Below are positions 15,989 to 23,984 of a stretch of 38,503 nucleotides of DNA, piece by piece. Both the position numbers and the translations under genes were made by a program. Origin of the DNA: UMGS755 sp045590535 (GTDB lineage: Bacteria > Bacillota > Clostridia > UBA1381 > UBA9506); NCBI GenBank assembly GCA_045590535.1, contig JAZNRE010000034.1, positions 1-38,503 of the forward strand, written 5' to 3'. Under the pieces are notes generated by a model. That model saw only the letters and a program-made list of their open reading frames with translations. It ran no database searches and had not been told where the DNA came from. Numbering within the stretch: position 1 is the stretch's first letter; each line of letters opens with the position of its first letter.

Positions 15989-16676
15989 CCTGATGTTGAC
16001 AATCTTCACAAAAGATTTAGGCGTGATTCGGGCTTCGGCCCGGGGCGCCAGCGGTTTTAAAAATAAGCTCACAGCGGGAACGGCACTGTTTGCTTACAGC
16101 GAGTTTGTGCTGTATCCCGGTCGGGAGCTTTATAAGGTGAACAGCTGTGAGCTGATAGAGAGTTTTTACAGCTTAACCGCCAACATAGAAAGGCTTGCCT
16201 TTGCCACCTATATTGCCGATTTAACCGGTTATACGGTGCAAGAAGAGGCGGGATGTGAAAGGCTTTTATCCCTGTTTTTAAACACTTTTTATCTGTTTGC
16301 CAAATGGGGTGGTGAGCTTAGAACGGTTAAGTGCGTGTATGAGCTTAAGCTTTTGGAACACATGGGTCTTGCGCCCTGCCTAACGGAGTGTGTTGCCTGC
16401 AGCAGAGAAGAGACGGCTGTTTTTTCGGCAGATGAGGGTGGCCTGCTTTGTGAGGGTTGTCAGGGCGAGTTAGGTAGCGGACGCAGGATTTCGGCAGCCT
16501 GCCTGGATGCCATGCGGCATGTGCTTAATTCGGATGACAAACGCGCCTTTGCCTTCAGGCTTTCCCCGGATGTTTTAGAAGAGTTTGAAATGCATGTGGC
16601 GGATTTGCTCTCTGCTTTTATTGACCACGATTTTTATTCCTTAACCTATTTAAACACAGTGCTGGGAAAGCAATAG
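15924..16676 (+). CDS. recO: DNA repair protein RecO
   Basis: A 250-residue recombination mediator that anneals single strands and loads RecA with RecR. The N-terminal OB fold reads TSGVVIRRTKVKDNDLMLTIFT. The C-terminal half has a four-Cys zinc site (CLTECVAC and LLCEGC). Length is normal. The start is taken as ATG 15924, 8 nt after AAGGA; GTG 15921 and ATG 15930 are alternatives. It starts inside the yqzL tail. Confidence 0.95.
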   Translation: MSMELIKTSGVVIRRTKVKDNDLMLTIFTKDLGVIRASARGASGFKNKLTAGTALFAYSEFVLYPGRELYKVNSCELIESFYSLTANIERLAFATYIADLTGYTVQEEAGCERLLSLFLNTFYLFAKWGGELRTVKCVYELKLLEHMGLAPCLTECVACSREETAVFSADEGGLLCEGCQGELGSGRRISAACLDAMRHVLNSDDKRAFAFRLSPDVLEEFEMHVADLLSAFIDHDFYSLTYLNTVLGKQ

Positions 16677-16710
16677 AAAAAACAGCCAAATGGCTGAAAG
16701 GACGGACAAA

Positions 16711-18543
16711 ATGGAACTGGATAAGCTTTTAAAAGAGGTGCAAAAACCGGCCCGGTATGTGGGCGCGGAATATAATAGTGTACATAAGGACCTACAGGAT
16801 GTTAACATTCGGTTTGCTTTTTGCTTTCCTGATGTGTATGAGGTGGGCATGTCCCATTTGGGCATCAAAATTTTGTACCATTTATTAAATGACCAAAAGG
16901 ATATTTATTGCGAACGGGTTTTTGCCCCTTGGATTGATATGGAAGAGAAAATGCGAAAGGCGCAGATGCCTCTTTTTTCTCTCGAAACAAAAAGCCCGGT
17001 GAAAGAGTTTGACATTGTGGGCTTCACCCTGCAATATGAAATGAGCTATTCCAACATTATCAACATGCTGGACATGGCCGGCATTCCCGCTTTGCGAGAA
17101 GAGAGAGGCGAGGACATGCCTTTTGTGTATGCAGGCGGTCCCTGTGCCTATAATCCCGAGCCCCTGGCCAATTTTATGGACTTTTTCATGATTGGCGAAA
17201 GCGAAGAGCAAATTCTTGAGGTGATGGATGCCTATCGCACCTGGAAACAGTCCGGCAAAGAAAAACGCGCCTTTTTAGAGTCGATTGTATCCATTCGTGG
17301 TATCTATGTGCCCGAGTTTTATGAAGTGAGCTATAAAGAAGACGGCACCATTTTGGAAATGAAGCCAAACCATCCTTTAGCACCAAAGCGGGTGCAAAAG
17401 CAATATGTGCTCGATATGGATAATGTCTATTATCCCGAAACCATGATTGTGCCCTCCATGGAGATTATTCACGACCGCATCACTTTAGAGCTGTTTCGTG
17501 GCTGCATTCGTGGTTGCCGTTTTTGTCAGGCAGGCATGATTTATCGTCCGGTTCGTGAGAGAAGCCCCAAACGGCTTTTAGAGTTGGCTGAAAAACTGAT
17601 TGACAGCACCGGCTATGAAGAAATTTCCATGTCAAGTCTTTCCACCAGTGATTACACAGGTTTGGAGGAGCTGACAGAGGGACTTTTAGACTTAACTGTG
17701 GAAAAGAAAATCAATTTAAGTCTGCCGTCTTTGCGCATTGATAGCTTTTCCATGGAGCTGATGCAAAAGGTGCAAAAAGTGCGCAAAAGTGGTTTAACCT
17801 TTGCCCCTGAGGCAGGCTCACAGCGTATGCGGGATGTGATTAACAAGGGCGTTACCGAAGAGGATTTGATGCGCTCGGTTTCTTTGGCCTTTGCAGGAGG
17901 CTATAGCGGTGTTAAGCTTTACTTTATGATTGGTTTGCCCACCGAAACCGATGAAGATGTTAAGGCCATTGCCCATTTGGCACATAAGGTGGTGCAGGCT
18001 TACCGGGATACCCCAAAGCATTTGCGCAATAAGGGCCTTCGTGTTACCGTTTCGGCGTCATCCTTTGTGCCCAAGCCCTTCACGCCGTTTCAATGGGCAG
18101 CCCAGGATGACATTGAAACCCTGCGAGATAAGCAGCATTTAATTAAAGACGAATTGCATGATAAAGCCATCAACTATAACTGGCACGAATCCACCTTAAG
18201 TGTGCTGGAGGGTGTTTTTGCCCGGGGTGACCGTCGGCTTGGCAAGGTGCTTTTAAAGGCCCATGAGCTGGGCGTGCGGTTTGATGCTTGGCACGAATGC
18301 TTCCAATATGATTTATGGCAAGAGGCGTTTCGTCAAACGGGTGTTAATCCCGATTTTTATAACAAAAGAGAGCGATCTTATGACGAGATTCTGCCTTGGG
18401 AAATTATTGACCCCGGCGTTTCAAGAGCCTTTTTGGAACGGGAAAATGAGCGTGCAAAACGCGGCGAGTTAACCGAAAACTGCCGCAGCTCGTGCAGTGG
18501 ATGCGGCGTTAAGCAATTGGGAGGAGGCGGCGTTTGTGGTTAA
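16711..18543 (+). CDS. TIGR03960-type radical SAM protein with B12-binding-like N-terminus
   Basis: A roughly 610-residue radical SAM protein. The N-terminal part (FCFPDVYEVGMSHLG onward) resembles the B12-binding region of this family. The SAM cluster CX3CX2C is in RGCIRGCRFCQAG, followed by SLPSLRIDSFS and GLTFAPEAGSQRMRDVINKG. It ends in a Cys-rich tail (CRSSCSGC). The family regularly precedes TIGR03936/DUF2344 proteins, as here, and its reaction is unknown. I set the start at ATG 16711 for AAAGGA (16697-16702); ATG 16690 has no SD. Its stop overlaps the next start by 8 nt. Confidence 0.9.
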   Translation: MELDKLLKEVQKPARYVGAEYNSVHKDLQDVNIRFAFCFPDVYEVGMSHLGIKILYHLLNDQKDIYCERVFAPWIDMEEKMRKAQMPLFSLETKSPVKEFDIVGFTLQYEMSYSNIINMLDMAGIPALREERGEDMPFVYAGGPCAYNPEPLANFMDFFMIGESEEQILEVMDAYRTWKQSGKEKRAFLESIVSIRGIYVPEFYEVSYKEDGTILEMKPNHPLAPKRVQKQYVLDMDNVYYPETMIVPSMEIIHDRITLELFRGCIRGCRFCQAGMIYRPVRERSPKRLLELAEKLIDSTGYEEISMSSLSTSDYTGLEELTEGLLDLTVEKKINLSLPSLRIDSFSMELMQKVQKVRKSGLTFAPEAGSQRMRDVINKGVTEEDLMRSVSLAFAGGYSGVKLYFMIGLPTETDEDVKAIAHLAHKVVQAYRDTPKHLRNKGLRVTVSASSFVPKPFTPFQWAAQDDIETLRDKQHLIKDELHDKAINYNWHESTLSVLEGVFARGDRRLGKVLLKAHELGVRFDAWHECFQYDLWQEAFRQTGVNPDFYNKRERSYDEILPWEIIDPGVSRAFLERENERAKRGELTENCRSSCSGCGVKQLGGGGVCG

Positions 18544-19195
18544 ATATCGTTTTTGCTACAGTAAATTTGGCGATGCAAAATATATTTCGCATTTAGATTT
18601 AATCCGTCTTTTTTCCCGTGCTTTTAAGCGTGCACACATTCCCCTGACTTATTCAGAGGGCTTTAACCCCCATCCCAAAATGGCGATTGGCCTACCCTTG
18701 TCAGTGGGCATAACCAGCGAGGGAGAGTATGTGGACGCAGAAGTTGACCGTACCCTATCTTTAGAAGATTTTAAAAATTTAAATCACGCTATGCCGCTGG
18801 GAATCTGCATCAACCAGGCGGCCGAGCTGGTCCTCGGCATGCAGAAGCTGGCCGATATTCGCTGGGCGGTTTACACCGTGACAATCAGCGGCAGCACGCT
18901 GAATGCGTCGCAGTTAAAGGACTTTTTAGCCCGTGAAAGTGTTGTTGTGGAAAAGAAGACAAAACGAAAGGTAGAAGACACCGACATTCTGCCCGACATT
19001 GCCGAGATAGCGCTTTTAGATGAGGCAGAAGATGGCGTGCGCCTTTCCATGACCCTGTCGGCAGGTCCGGCTGCCAATTTAAAGCCTGAACTGGTGCTTA
19101 AGGCCATGACCACCTACATAGAAGGGTTTAAGGCAGAGGATTATGCCATTCACCGGGTCAAAATTCTGTCAGACAAGGGACGGACTTTGCTGTAA
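18536..19195 (+). CDS. TIGR03936 / DUF2344 radical-SAM-associated protein
   Basis: A 219-residue partner of TIGR03960 proteins, beginning (V)VKYRFCYSKFGDAKYISHLDL with the segment PLTYSEGFNPHPKM conserved in DUF2344. It has no SAM cluster of its own. The start is GTG 18536, with GGGAGGAGG (18519-18527) upstream and an 8-nt overlap with the preceding stop, so translation is coupled. Function unknown; in many Firmicutes the pair lies next to RNase E/G or ribosomal genes, which suggests RNA or ribosome modification. Here neither neighbour is present, and a terminator follows directly. Confidence 0.88.
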   Translation: MVKYRFCYSKFGDAKYISHLDLIRLFSRAFKRAHIPLTYSEGFNPHPKMAIGLPLSVGITSEGEYVDAEVDRTLSLEDFKNLNHAMPLGICINQAAELVLGMQKLADIRWAVYTVTISGSTLNASQLKDFLARESVVVEKKTKRKVEDTDILPDIAEIALLDEAEDGVRLSMTLSAGPAANLKPELVLKAMTTYIEGFKAEDYAIHRVKILSDKGRTLL

Positions 19196-19209
19196 AAAAG
19201 AAAATAAAT

Positions 19210-19250
19210 AAAAGGCAGAATCTATGGTAAACCACAGGTTCTGCCTTTTT
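19210..19250 (+). terminator. Terminator of the recO-TIGR03960-TIGR03936 unit
   Basis: Stem 19210-19220 with 19239-19249 is 11 bp long and ends in a five-T run. It is the plus-strand end of the long 11-19 kb gene run. Confidence 0.85.
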
Positions 19251-19256
19251 GTTATG

Positions 19257-19298
19257 TAAAAGACCCCACCTGCACAAATTTTGCGCAGGTGGGGTCTT
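19257..19298 (-). terminator. Terminator of the VOC-ttcA-galU-glycosidase operon
   Basis: A perfect 14-bp stem (19260-19273 with 19285-19298) followed on the minus strand by a short T run. It lies just after the stop of the phosphodiester glycosidase and back to back with the plus-strand terminator. Confidence 0.85.
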
Positions 19299-19324
19299 AA
19301 AAATCATTTTGTAAGCTATAAGCC

Positions 19325-21667
19325 TTATTGCTCTGCCTTGGTGATGCCCTTGGTTTCATAGGTTACATCGTTTCCGTTTACGGTTACCAGATAATATTTA
19401 ATATACGAGATGTTGGTAGCAGTTGGTTTATAACCAATGCTGGGGAAAACGCCAGCGGTGGTGATGTAGCGCACGCCGTTTTCAATTACGGTTTCGTTAA
19501 CAAAACCGCCAGCAAAGACATAAACGGTGCAGCCCCGTGCTGCGGCGGATGCCATCAGCTTTTTAAATACTGTAATTTCCACATCCAGCGAAGAAAGATT
19601 GTGGTCATTTAAAAAGACGAATAAGTTGCCGCCAGAAAGACTGTTAACGGTTTTTTGCAGCTTGCTCCATTGGGTTTTATCATAGCCGTAAAGGGAACCG
19701 CCATAGGCATTTTTTAAGGTGATAAAGGTGCTGCCAGCTTTGGTGAACTGACGGTAGCCGTCGGCCACAACTTTGTTATCACCTAATGGTGTGAGCAACG
19801 AGGCATTCACATTGTTGCCCACAAAAAAGTTTAAGTCGCTGGCTTTGTGAACAGCATTTAAAACACCGTTCATAATGTATAAATCAAAGAACTTTTCCGG
19901 TGTTCTTGTGTTGCCAAACACCGTAAACTGAAAACTGTTTTTATCGGTGGGGGCAACGGAAGTCTGGCTGGGGTCAGGACGAACCGCACCCTTTGGCACA
20001 GAAATAGGAGCAGCGCCATCAACCGAAACACACAAATTAGCGGCCACATCGTTTAAAGATGCCGTAATGATGGTAGAGCCTGCCTTGCGTGCTTTAACCA
20101 TATTTTCACTTACCGTAGCAACAGAAGGATTTAACACCGTGATTTTTACATCTCGTGGATAGATAGTGGCAGCACGGCCCTCGCCGTCACGACCAGTCAG
20201 CCACAGCGTTGTGCTTTCACCGCTGGCCATGGCAATTTCTTTGGTTGTAAAATCCAAACGGTGAGGTTCGTCCAAAACCGTTAAGGTAATTTCGTCATAA
20301 AAACCGCCACATTCTGCCCGCAGCACAGCCTTACCCGGTGCGGTGGGGTAAAAGCAATCGTTTTGAACATAACCTTTACCCTCTTTCACAGTCCATTTAA
20401 TTTTGTCAGAAGAGGCGCTTTCCATCACGCGACCATATTGGTCCAGCTTTTCTAAGTTCAGCCAGATGGATGTGCCGCTGAAAACAGTATCATCGTCACT
20501 TTTTAAACGAACGGCCGACAGGACAGACTTTTTCATATTCTCGGTGACAACACCGATGGAGTTGGTGACAGGGCGTTTGCCGCCGTCAGAAGGGGTGTTC
20601 ACGACCTTGTGGCTGCCGTCATCCTGCTTAACCGTCATGAGGGTTGAGCCACCGCCATCTAAATTCATGGCGTTGTAGCAGCCTAAATCGGCCATCAGGT
20701 AGCCAAGCTGTGTCATAGTCATGCCGGTGGCAGCCGAACGCCGTCCGTCCACAGCTACTAAAGTCAGGGTTTTGCCTGCCCGGTCAACGCCCACAGCAGA
20801 GCGGGGATGGGTGCCGGCAATGGTGTGAGAATAGCTGTCAGGCACTTTTCCCTCAACCAAAAGCATGCCACCACCGCCCACGGCTGTTTCAATCAGCTCA
20901 TAATTGGGTGCAGTGGTCATGTTCAGGGTAACAGTGCTGCCTTCTTCTAAAAAGTCATCCAAAAAGGTGTGCATGCTGAGGTCACAGGCAAGGACATAAC
21001 CGTCTTTGGGAATGGTCACCGGTCCAACATCGCGGTTCTTAGCGGTGACTTTTCCGTCTTCAACCACGATTTCTAAAACATTGCCTTCTGAACCGGGGGT
21101 GGTTTCGCCCCAATCGGCGGTGTACATCACAATGCCGGTCATGCTGTCATATTTATTCAGCACAGTCACGGGGGCAGAGGTGCCGTCCGGGGCTGTAACC
21201 GTGCAGCTAAAGGTGAAAGGATTAAAATATAAGGTGTCGTCCTCGGCCAGCTGATACAAAGCGTTCATGCTTTCGTAGGCAGCAGGGGAGGTGCGCAAAA
21301 CACCGTCGGTAATTTCAAGACCAATGGCACTACCACGACCATACTGACCGGATTTGGATGCAAAAAAATCGGCATTGATGGCAGCAACAGCATCGGCACT
21401 TACAGCCGAATCATAGGTGTTTTGCAAATAGCTTTTGCCATTTTCGTGGCTCAGTACATCAAACTTTAAATGGGGCTGGGTGATGTCGGCCTGCAGAATG
21501 TGCAAGTCCTGCCAGCCATTATCAAACAGCTTTTGAATGTGCCGATAGGTCACGCCGTGAATGGGTGTTTCTTCGGCAACGGTTACGGATAAGTCCTGTG
21601 CATAAACGGGCATAACAGAGGTGATTAAACAAAGAATGCACAGAAAGACTAGACATTTTTTCTTCAT
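19325..21667 (-). CDS. Secreted phosphodiester glycosidase (NAGPA/DUF2233) with Ig-like and degenerate phosphoesterase-like domains
   Basis: A 780-residue secreted protein. A signal peptide (1-23) is followed by a NAGPA/DUF2233 domain (about 60-375) with the hallmark HPRSAVG (287-293) and NLDGGGST (335-342), a family that removes sugars linked through phosphodiesters. Next come Ig/BIG2-like strands (about 380-550). Last is a domain (about 580-775) with the order FTVFGNT, FFVGNN, QWSKLQ and FVFLNDHN of a metallophosphoesterase, but with the metal-binding Asp and His positions changed (FGNT, VGNN), so it may be inactive. AAGGAG lies before ATG. It is last in the operon after galU. Confidence 0.85.
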   Translation of the reverse strand: MKKKCLVFLCILCLITSVMPVYAQDLSVTVAEETPIHGVTYRHIQKLFDNGWQDLHILQADITQPHLKFDVLSHENGKSYLQNTYDSAVSADAVAAINADFFASKSGQYGRGSAIGLEITDGVLRTSPAAYESMNALYQLAEDDTLYFNPFTFSCTVTAPDGTSAPVTVLNKYDSMTGIVMYTADWGETTPGSEGNVLEIVVEDGKVTAKNRDVGPVTIPKDGYVLACDLSMHTFLDDFLEEGSTVTLNMTTAPNYELIETAVGGGGMLLVEGKVPDSYSHTIAGTHPRSAVGVDRAGKTLTLVAVDGRRSAATGMTMTQLGYLMADLGCYNAMNLDGGGSTLMTVKQDDGSHKVVNTPSDGGKRPVTNSIGVVTENMKKSVLSAVRLKSDDDTVFSGTSIWLNLEKLDQYGRVMESASSDKIKWTVKEGKGYVQNDCFYPTAPGKAVLRAECGGFYDEITLTVLDEPHRLDFTTKEIAMASGESTTLWLTGRDGEGRAATIYPRDVKITVLNPSVATVSENMVKARKAGSTIITASLNDVAANLCVSVDGAAPISVPKGAVRPDPSQTSVAPTDKNSFQFTVFGNTRTPEKFFDLYIMNGVLNAVHKASDLNFFVGNNVNASLLTPLGDNKVVADGYRQFTKAGSTFITLKNAYGGSLYGYDKTQWSKLQKTVNSLSGGNLFVFLNDHNLSSLDVEITVFKKLMASAAARGCTVYVFAGGFVNETVIENGVRYITTAGVFPSIGYKPTATNISYIKYYLVTVNGNDVTYETKGITKAEQ

Positions 21668-21692
21668 AGTATTCTCCTTATGGGTTAAAGGA

Positions 21693-21727
21693 CTGACAAA
21701 AGCGGCAGGCGCTTTTATTTTGTGTCA
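21693..21727 (-). other. Short hairpin at the galU / glycosidase junction
   Basis: AAAAGCG (21698-21704) and CGCTTTT (21710-21716) pair around a 5-nt loop, extended outside by CTGACA/TGTCAG arms. On the minus strand the stem is followed by only a short T run. It could be a weak terminator or processing site between galU and the glycosidase; it overlaps the galU stop. Confidence 0.4.
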
Positions 21728-22593
21728 GCCTGCGCTACAGTTTTTCTTAAATATTGCAAAAATTCATACCGCAAATCGTCACGCTTTAAAGCAAACTCAA
21801 CAGTAGCCTCTAAATAGCCCTGTTTTGAGCCTACATCATAGCGGCGGCCAATGAAATCGTAAGCATAAACGCTTTCCTTCTTGGCCAGTTTTCTCAAGGC
21901 ATCGGTAAGCTGAATTTCGCCACCGGCGCCGGGGGTTGTCTCTTCGAGGCAACGGAAAATTTCCGGCGTGATGATGTAGCGACCTAAAACCGCAACATTA
22001 GAGGGTGCTGTGCCGGGAGCGGGTTTTTCAACCATGTCATGAACGGTATACATACGGTCGCCTAGTTCTTCGCCCTTTATAATACCGTATTTGGAGGTTT
22101 CGGAGTCGGGAACGGTCTGCACACCTAAAATGGTAGACTGATATGTATTAAAACGGTCAATCATCTGGGCAAGACAGGGAGTTTGCGAGTCCACAACATC
22201 ATCGCCCAGCAAAACGGCAAAGGGCTCGTTTTCAGCAAAAAACTTTGCGCAATAAATGGCGTGGCCCAAGCCTTTTGCTTCTTTTTGACGAACATAATGG
22301 ATGTTTGCCAGATTTGAAATTTCCTGCATGGTCTGCAAATAATCGTTTTTGCCGCTTTTTTCAAGCTCGGTTTCAAGCTCATAGGATTTGTCGAAGTGGT
22401 CTTCAATGGCGCGCTTTGTGCGACCGGTGATGATTAAAATATCTTCAATTCCGGCGCTTGCTGCCTCTTCAACAATATATTGCAGAGTCGGTTTGTCAAC
22501 CAGGGGAACCATTTCTTTGGGAATGGCTTTGGTAGCGGGCAGAAAACGGGTGCCCAAACCTGCTGCGGGAATAACGGCTTTTCTGATTTTCAT
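21715..22593 (-). CDS. galU: UTP-glucose-1-phosphate uridylyltransferase
   Basis: A 292-residue nucleotidyltransferase making UDP-glucose for glycolipid, teichoic-acid or polysaccharide synthesis. Seen: the nucleotide-binding AAGLGTRFLPATKAIPKEM, DKPTLQYIVEEA, VLLGDDVV, MVEKPAP and the C-terminal RRYDVGSKQGYLEATVEFA. Length is normal. The start overlaps the ttcA stop as ATGA (22590-22593), with GGAGGA as SD. Confidence 0.96.
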   Translation of the reverse strand: MKIRKAVIPAAGLGTRFLPATKAIPKEMVPLVDKPTLQYIVEEAASAGIEDILIITGRTKRAIEDHFDKSYELETELEKSGKNDYLQTMQEISNLANIHYVRQKEAKGLGHAIYCAKFFAENEPFAVLLGDDVVDSQTPCLAQMIDRFNTYQSTILGVQTVPDSETSKYGIIKGEELGDRMYTVHDMVEKPAPGTAPSNVAVLGRYIITPEIFRCLEETTPGAGGEIQLTDALRKLAKKESVYAYDFIGRRYDVGSKQGYLEATVEFALKRDDLRYEFLQYLRKTVAQADTK

Positions 22594-23321
22594 GAAAAAT
22601 CCTCCTCAAGTTTTGTTATTTGCCAGCCTTTTATGCTGTTTCTTAAGGCCGTGAACAGGCGCTGTTTCACGCCGGGGTTTTCGGCTTCCAGTTGCGCAAG
22701 CAGGGTTTTCACATAGGCCCGCTTTGTGTTTCCGTCCGCTGGGCAGGTGTTGTGCACAACAGGGAGAGTGACCTTTTCAGTATAATTTGAAATGGCTTTT
22801 TCTTCTACATAAATCAAAGGGCGAAGCAGAGTTACATCCATGCGGTCTAAATAGGTCACGGGTGTAAAGCAAGAGATACGCCCCTCGAAAATTAGACTGA
22901 GTAAAAAGGTTTCAATCACATCGTCATAGTGATGACCCAACATGATTTTGTCAAGCCCCCGGCTTTTGGCCAGAGTGTTTAAAGCGCCCCGCCGCAAGTT
23001 GGCACATAGGGCACAGGGATTTTTTTCTTTTCGAATGTCAAAAACAACTTCTTTAATTTGTGTTTTTTCAATGGTGAAGGGAATTTCCAGGCTGTCGCAA
23101 TAGGCCTTAAGAGGTGAAAAATCCATATCCCCCATGCCTAGATCCAGCGTGATAGCCTCTAAATGAAAGGGGGCAGGGTAAAACCTTTTAAGCGCATGGG
23201 CAGCAGCCAAAACGGTGAGCGAATCTTTGCCGCCGGAAAGGCCAACGGCAATGCGGTCACCGGGTTTTATCATTTGATAATCGTCAACTGCGCGACGCAT
23301 GTGGCTTAACAGTTGCTGCAT
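22590..23321 (-). CDS. ttcA: TtcA-family PP-loop tRNA thiolase
   Basis: A 243-residue PP-loop ATPase. Seen: SGGKDSL, the Cys pair CALCANLRRGAL matching the TtcA CXXC, and GHHYDDVIETFLL. Known: TtcA makes 2-thiocytidine at position 32 of some tRNAs using an iron-sulfur cluster. Related family members exist in Firmicutes with less certain targets. I chose ATG 23321 with GAGG just upstream; the ATG at 23333 overlaps that SD. It lies between a VOC gene (27 bp) and galU (4-nt overlap). Confidence 0.82.
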   Translation of the reverse strand: MQQLLSHMRRAVDDYQMIKPGDRIAVGLSGGKDSLTVLAAAHALKRFYPAPFHLEAITLDLGMGDMDFSPLKAYCDSLEIPFTIEKTQIKEVVFDIRKEKNPCALCANLRRGALNTLAKSRGLDKIMLGHHYDDVIETFLLSLIFEGRISCFTPVTYLDRMDVTLLRPLIYVEEKAISNYTEKVTLPVVHNTCPADGNTKRAYVKTLLAQLEAENPGVKQRLFTALRNSIKGWQITKLEEDFS

Positions 23322-23348
23322 AACAGACCTCATTTCTGTGGTTTTGAT

Positions 23349-23708
23349 TTATTTATATTCCCGAAATTGCACGGAGACACCGTCAGGGTCATACACATAA
23401 AAGTATTTTGCATCGGGCTCTGGCTGACGAATGTCAGAAGGGTTTAAGTTAAGAGCAAGCGCCTTTTCATGAACGGCCTCAAGATTTTCGGTGGCAAAGC
23501 AGAGAAACATGCCTTTGCCTTCATAGGTCTGTCCTTCGGGCAGGGCAATAATTTCAACCTGTGTGTCGCCCTCGGCATCGGCAAGATAGGCCACATTACC
23601 GCCGCCGGCCTCAAATTGCTTGCAAACCTTTAAGCCGGCAAGCTCGGTGTAAAACCGCATGGAATCTTCAAAATTTTTTGCTCGCAGGGAGATATGATGA
23701 AATTTCAT
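23349..23708 (-). CDS. VOC-family protein (glyoxalase/bleomycin-resistance fold)
   Basis: A 119-residue VOC-fold protein starting MKFHHISLRAKNFEDSMRFY, with the ending FYVYDPDGVSVQFRE. His and Glu residues at the usual metal-ligand positions are visible (HHIS near the start, QVEII in the middle, VQFRE at the end), so it may be a lactoylglutathione-lyase-like enzyme, but the substrate cannot be told. ATG 23708 has AAAGGAAA as SD; an upstream extension to 23825 runs through a repeat element. First gene of the operon. Confidence 0.85.
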   Translation of the reverse strand: MKFHHISLRAKNFEDSMRFYTELAGLKVCKQFEAGGGNVAYLADAEGDTQVEIIALPEGQTYEGKGMFLCFATENLEAVHEKALALNLNPSDIRQPEPDAKYFYVYDPDGVSVQFREYK

Positions 23709-23753
23709 TTTGTTTTTTCCTTTCTGCAATACGGCTATGTAGTGGAGTGAGAG

Positions 23754-23814
23754 TGTAGGGTTCGGCGTCCCCGACAAACCGCAAAACGGGACATCCAGGA
23801 GGCTGTCCCCTACA
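23754..23814. repeat. Palindromic GTAGGG/CCCTAC element in the VOC leader
   Basis: GTAGGG (23755-23760) and CCCTAC (23808-23813) bound a 60-bp GC-rich stretch with internal GGCGTCC and GGGACA arms, in contrast to its AT-rich flanks. It resembles the inverted element at 2643-2688. Confidence 0.6.
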
Positions 23815-23835
23815 TAAAAAACCAATAATTTAAAA

Positions 23836-23941
23836 TGGATAGTTGAAAATGTATAATTATGGTTAAAATCGCTCCGCGATTTTTTATTTCAAATGCGGAG
23901 CATTTGTTCCTTAACATTCCACTTTTCATTTTCCACTATCA
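23836..23941. repeat. MITE-like element with GATAGT...GAAAATG inverted ends
   Basis: The left end GATAGTTGAAAATG (about 23838-23851) pairs with an inverted right end (CATTTTCCACTATC, about 23928-23941), 13 of 14 matching. Inside are two smaller hairpins, AAATCGC-tcc-GCGATTT and AAATGC-gga-GCATTT. No gene is likely. Confidence 0.65.
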
Positions 23942-23970
23942 ATTGTACCACAAATTTTCTCTTTTTTCAA
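23942..23970 (-). promoter_or_regulatory. Promoter of the VOC-ttcA-galU-glycosidase operon
   Basis: On the minus strand TTGAAA (23965-23970) and TACAAT (23942-23947) are 17 bp apart, with TGTGG before the -10. Both palindromic repeats then lie inside the 230-nt leader. Confidence 0.75.
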
Positions 23971-23984
23971 TCGGCAATCTATGG

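Noticed and set aside
23709..23825. Longer N-terminus for the VOC protein
   Set aside because: It runs through the palindromic leader element and lacks an SD.
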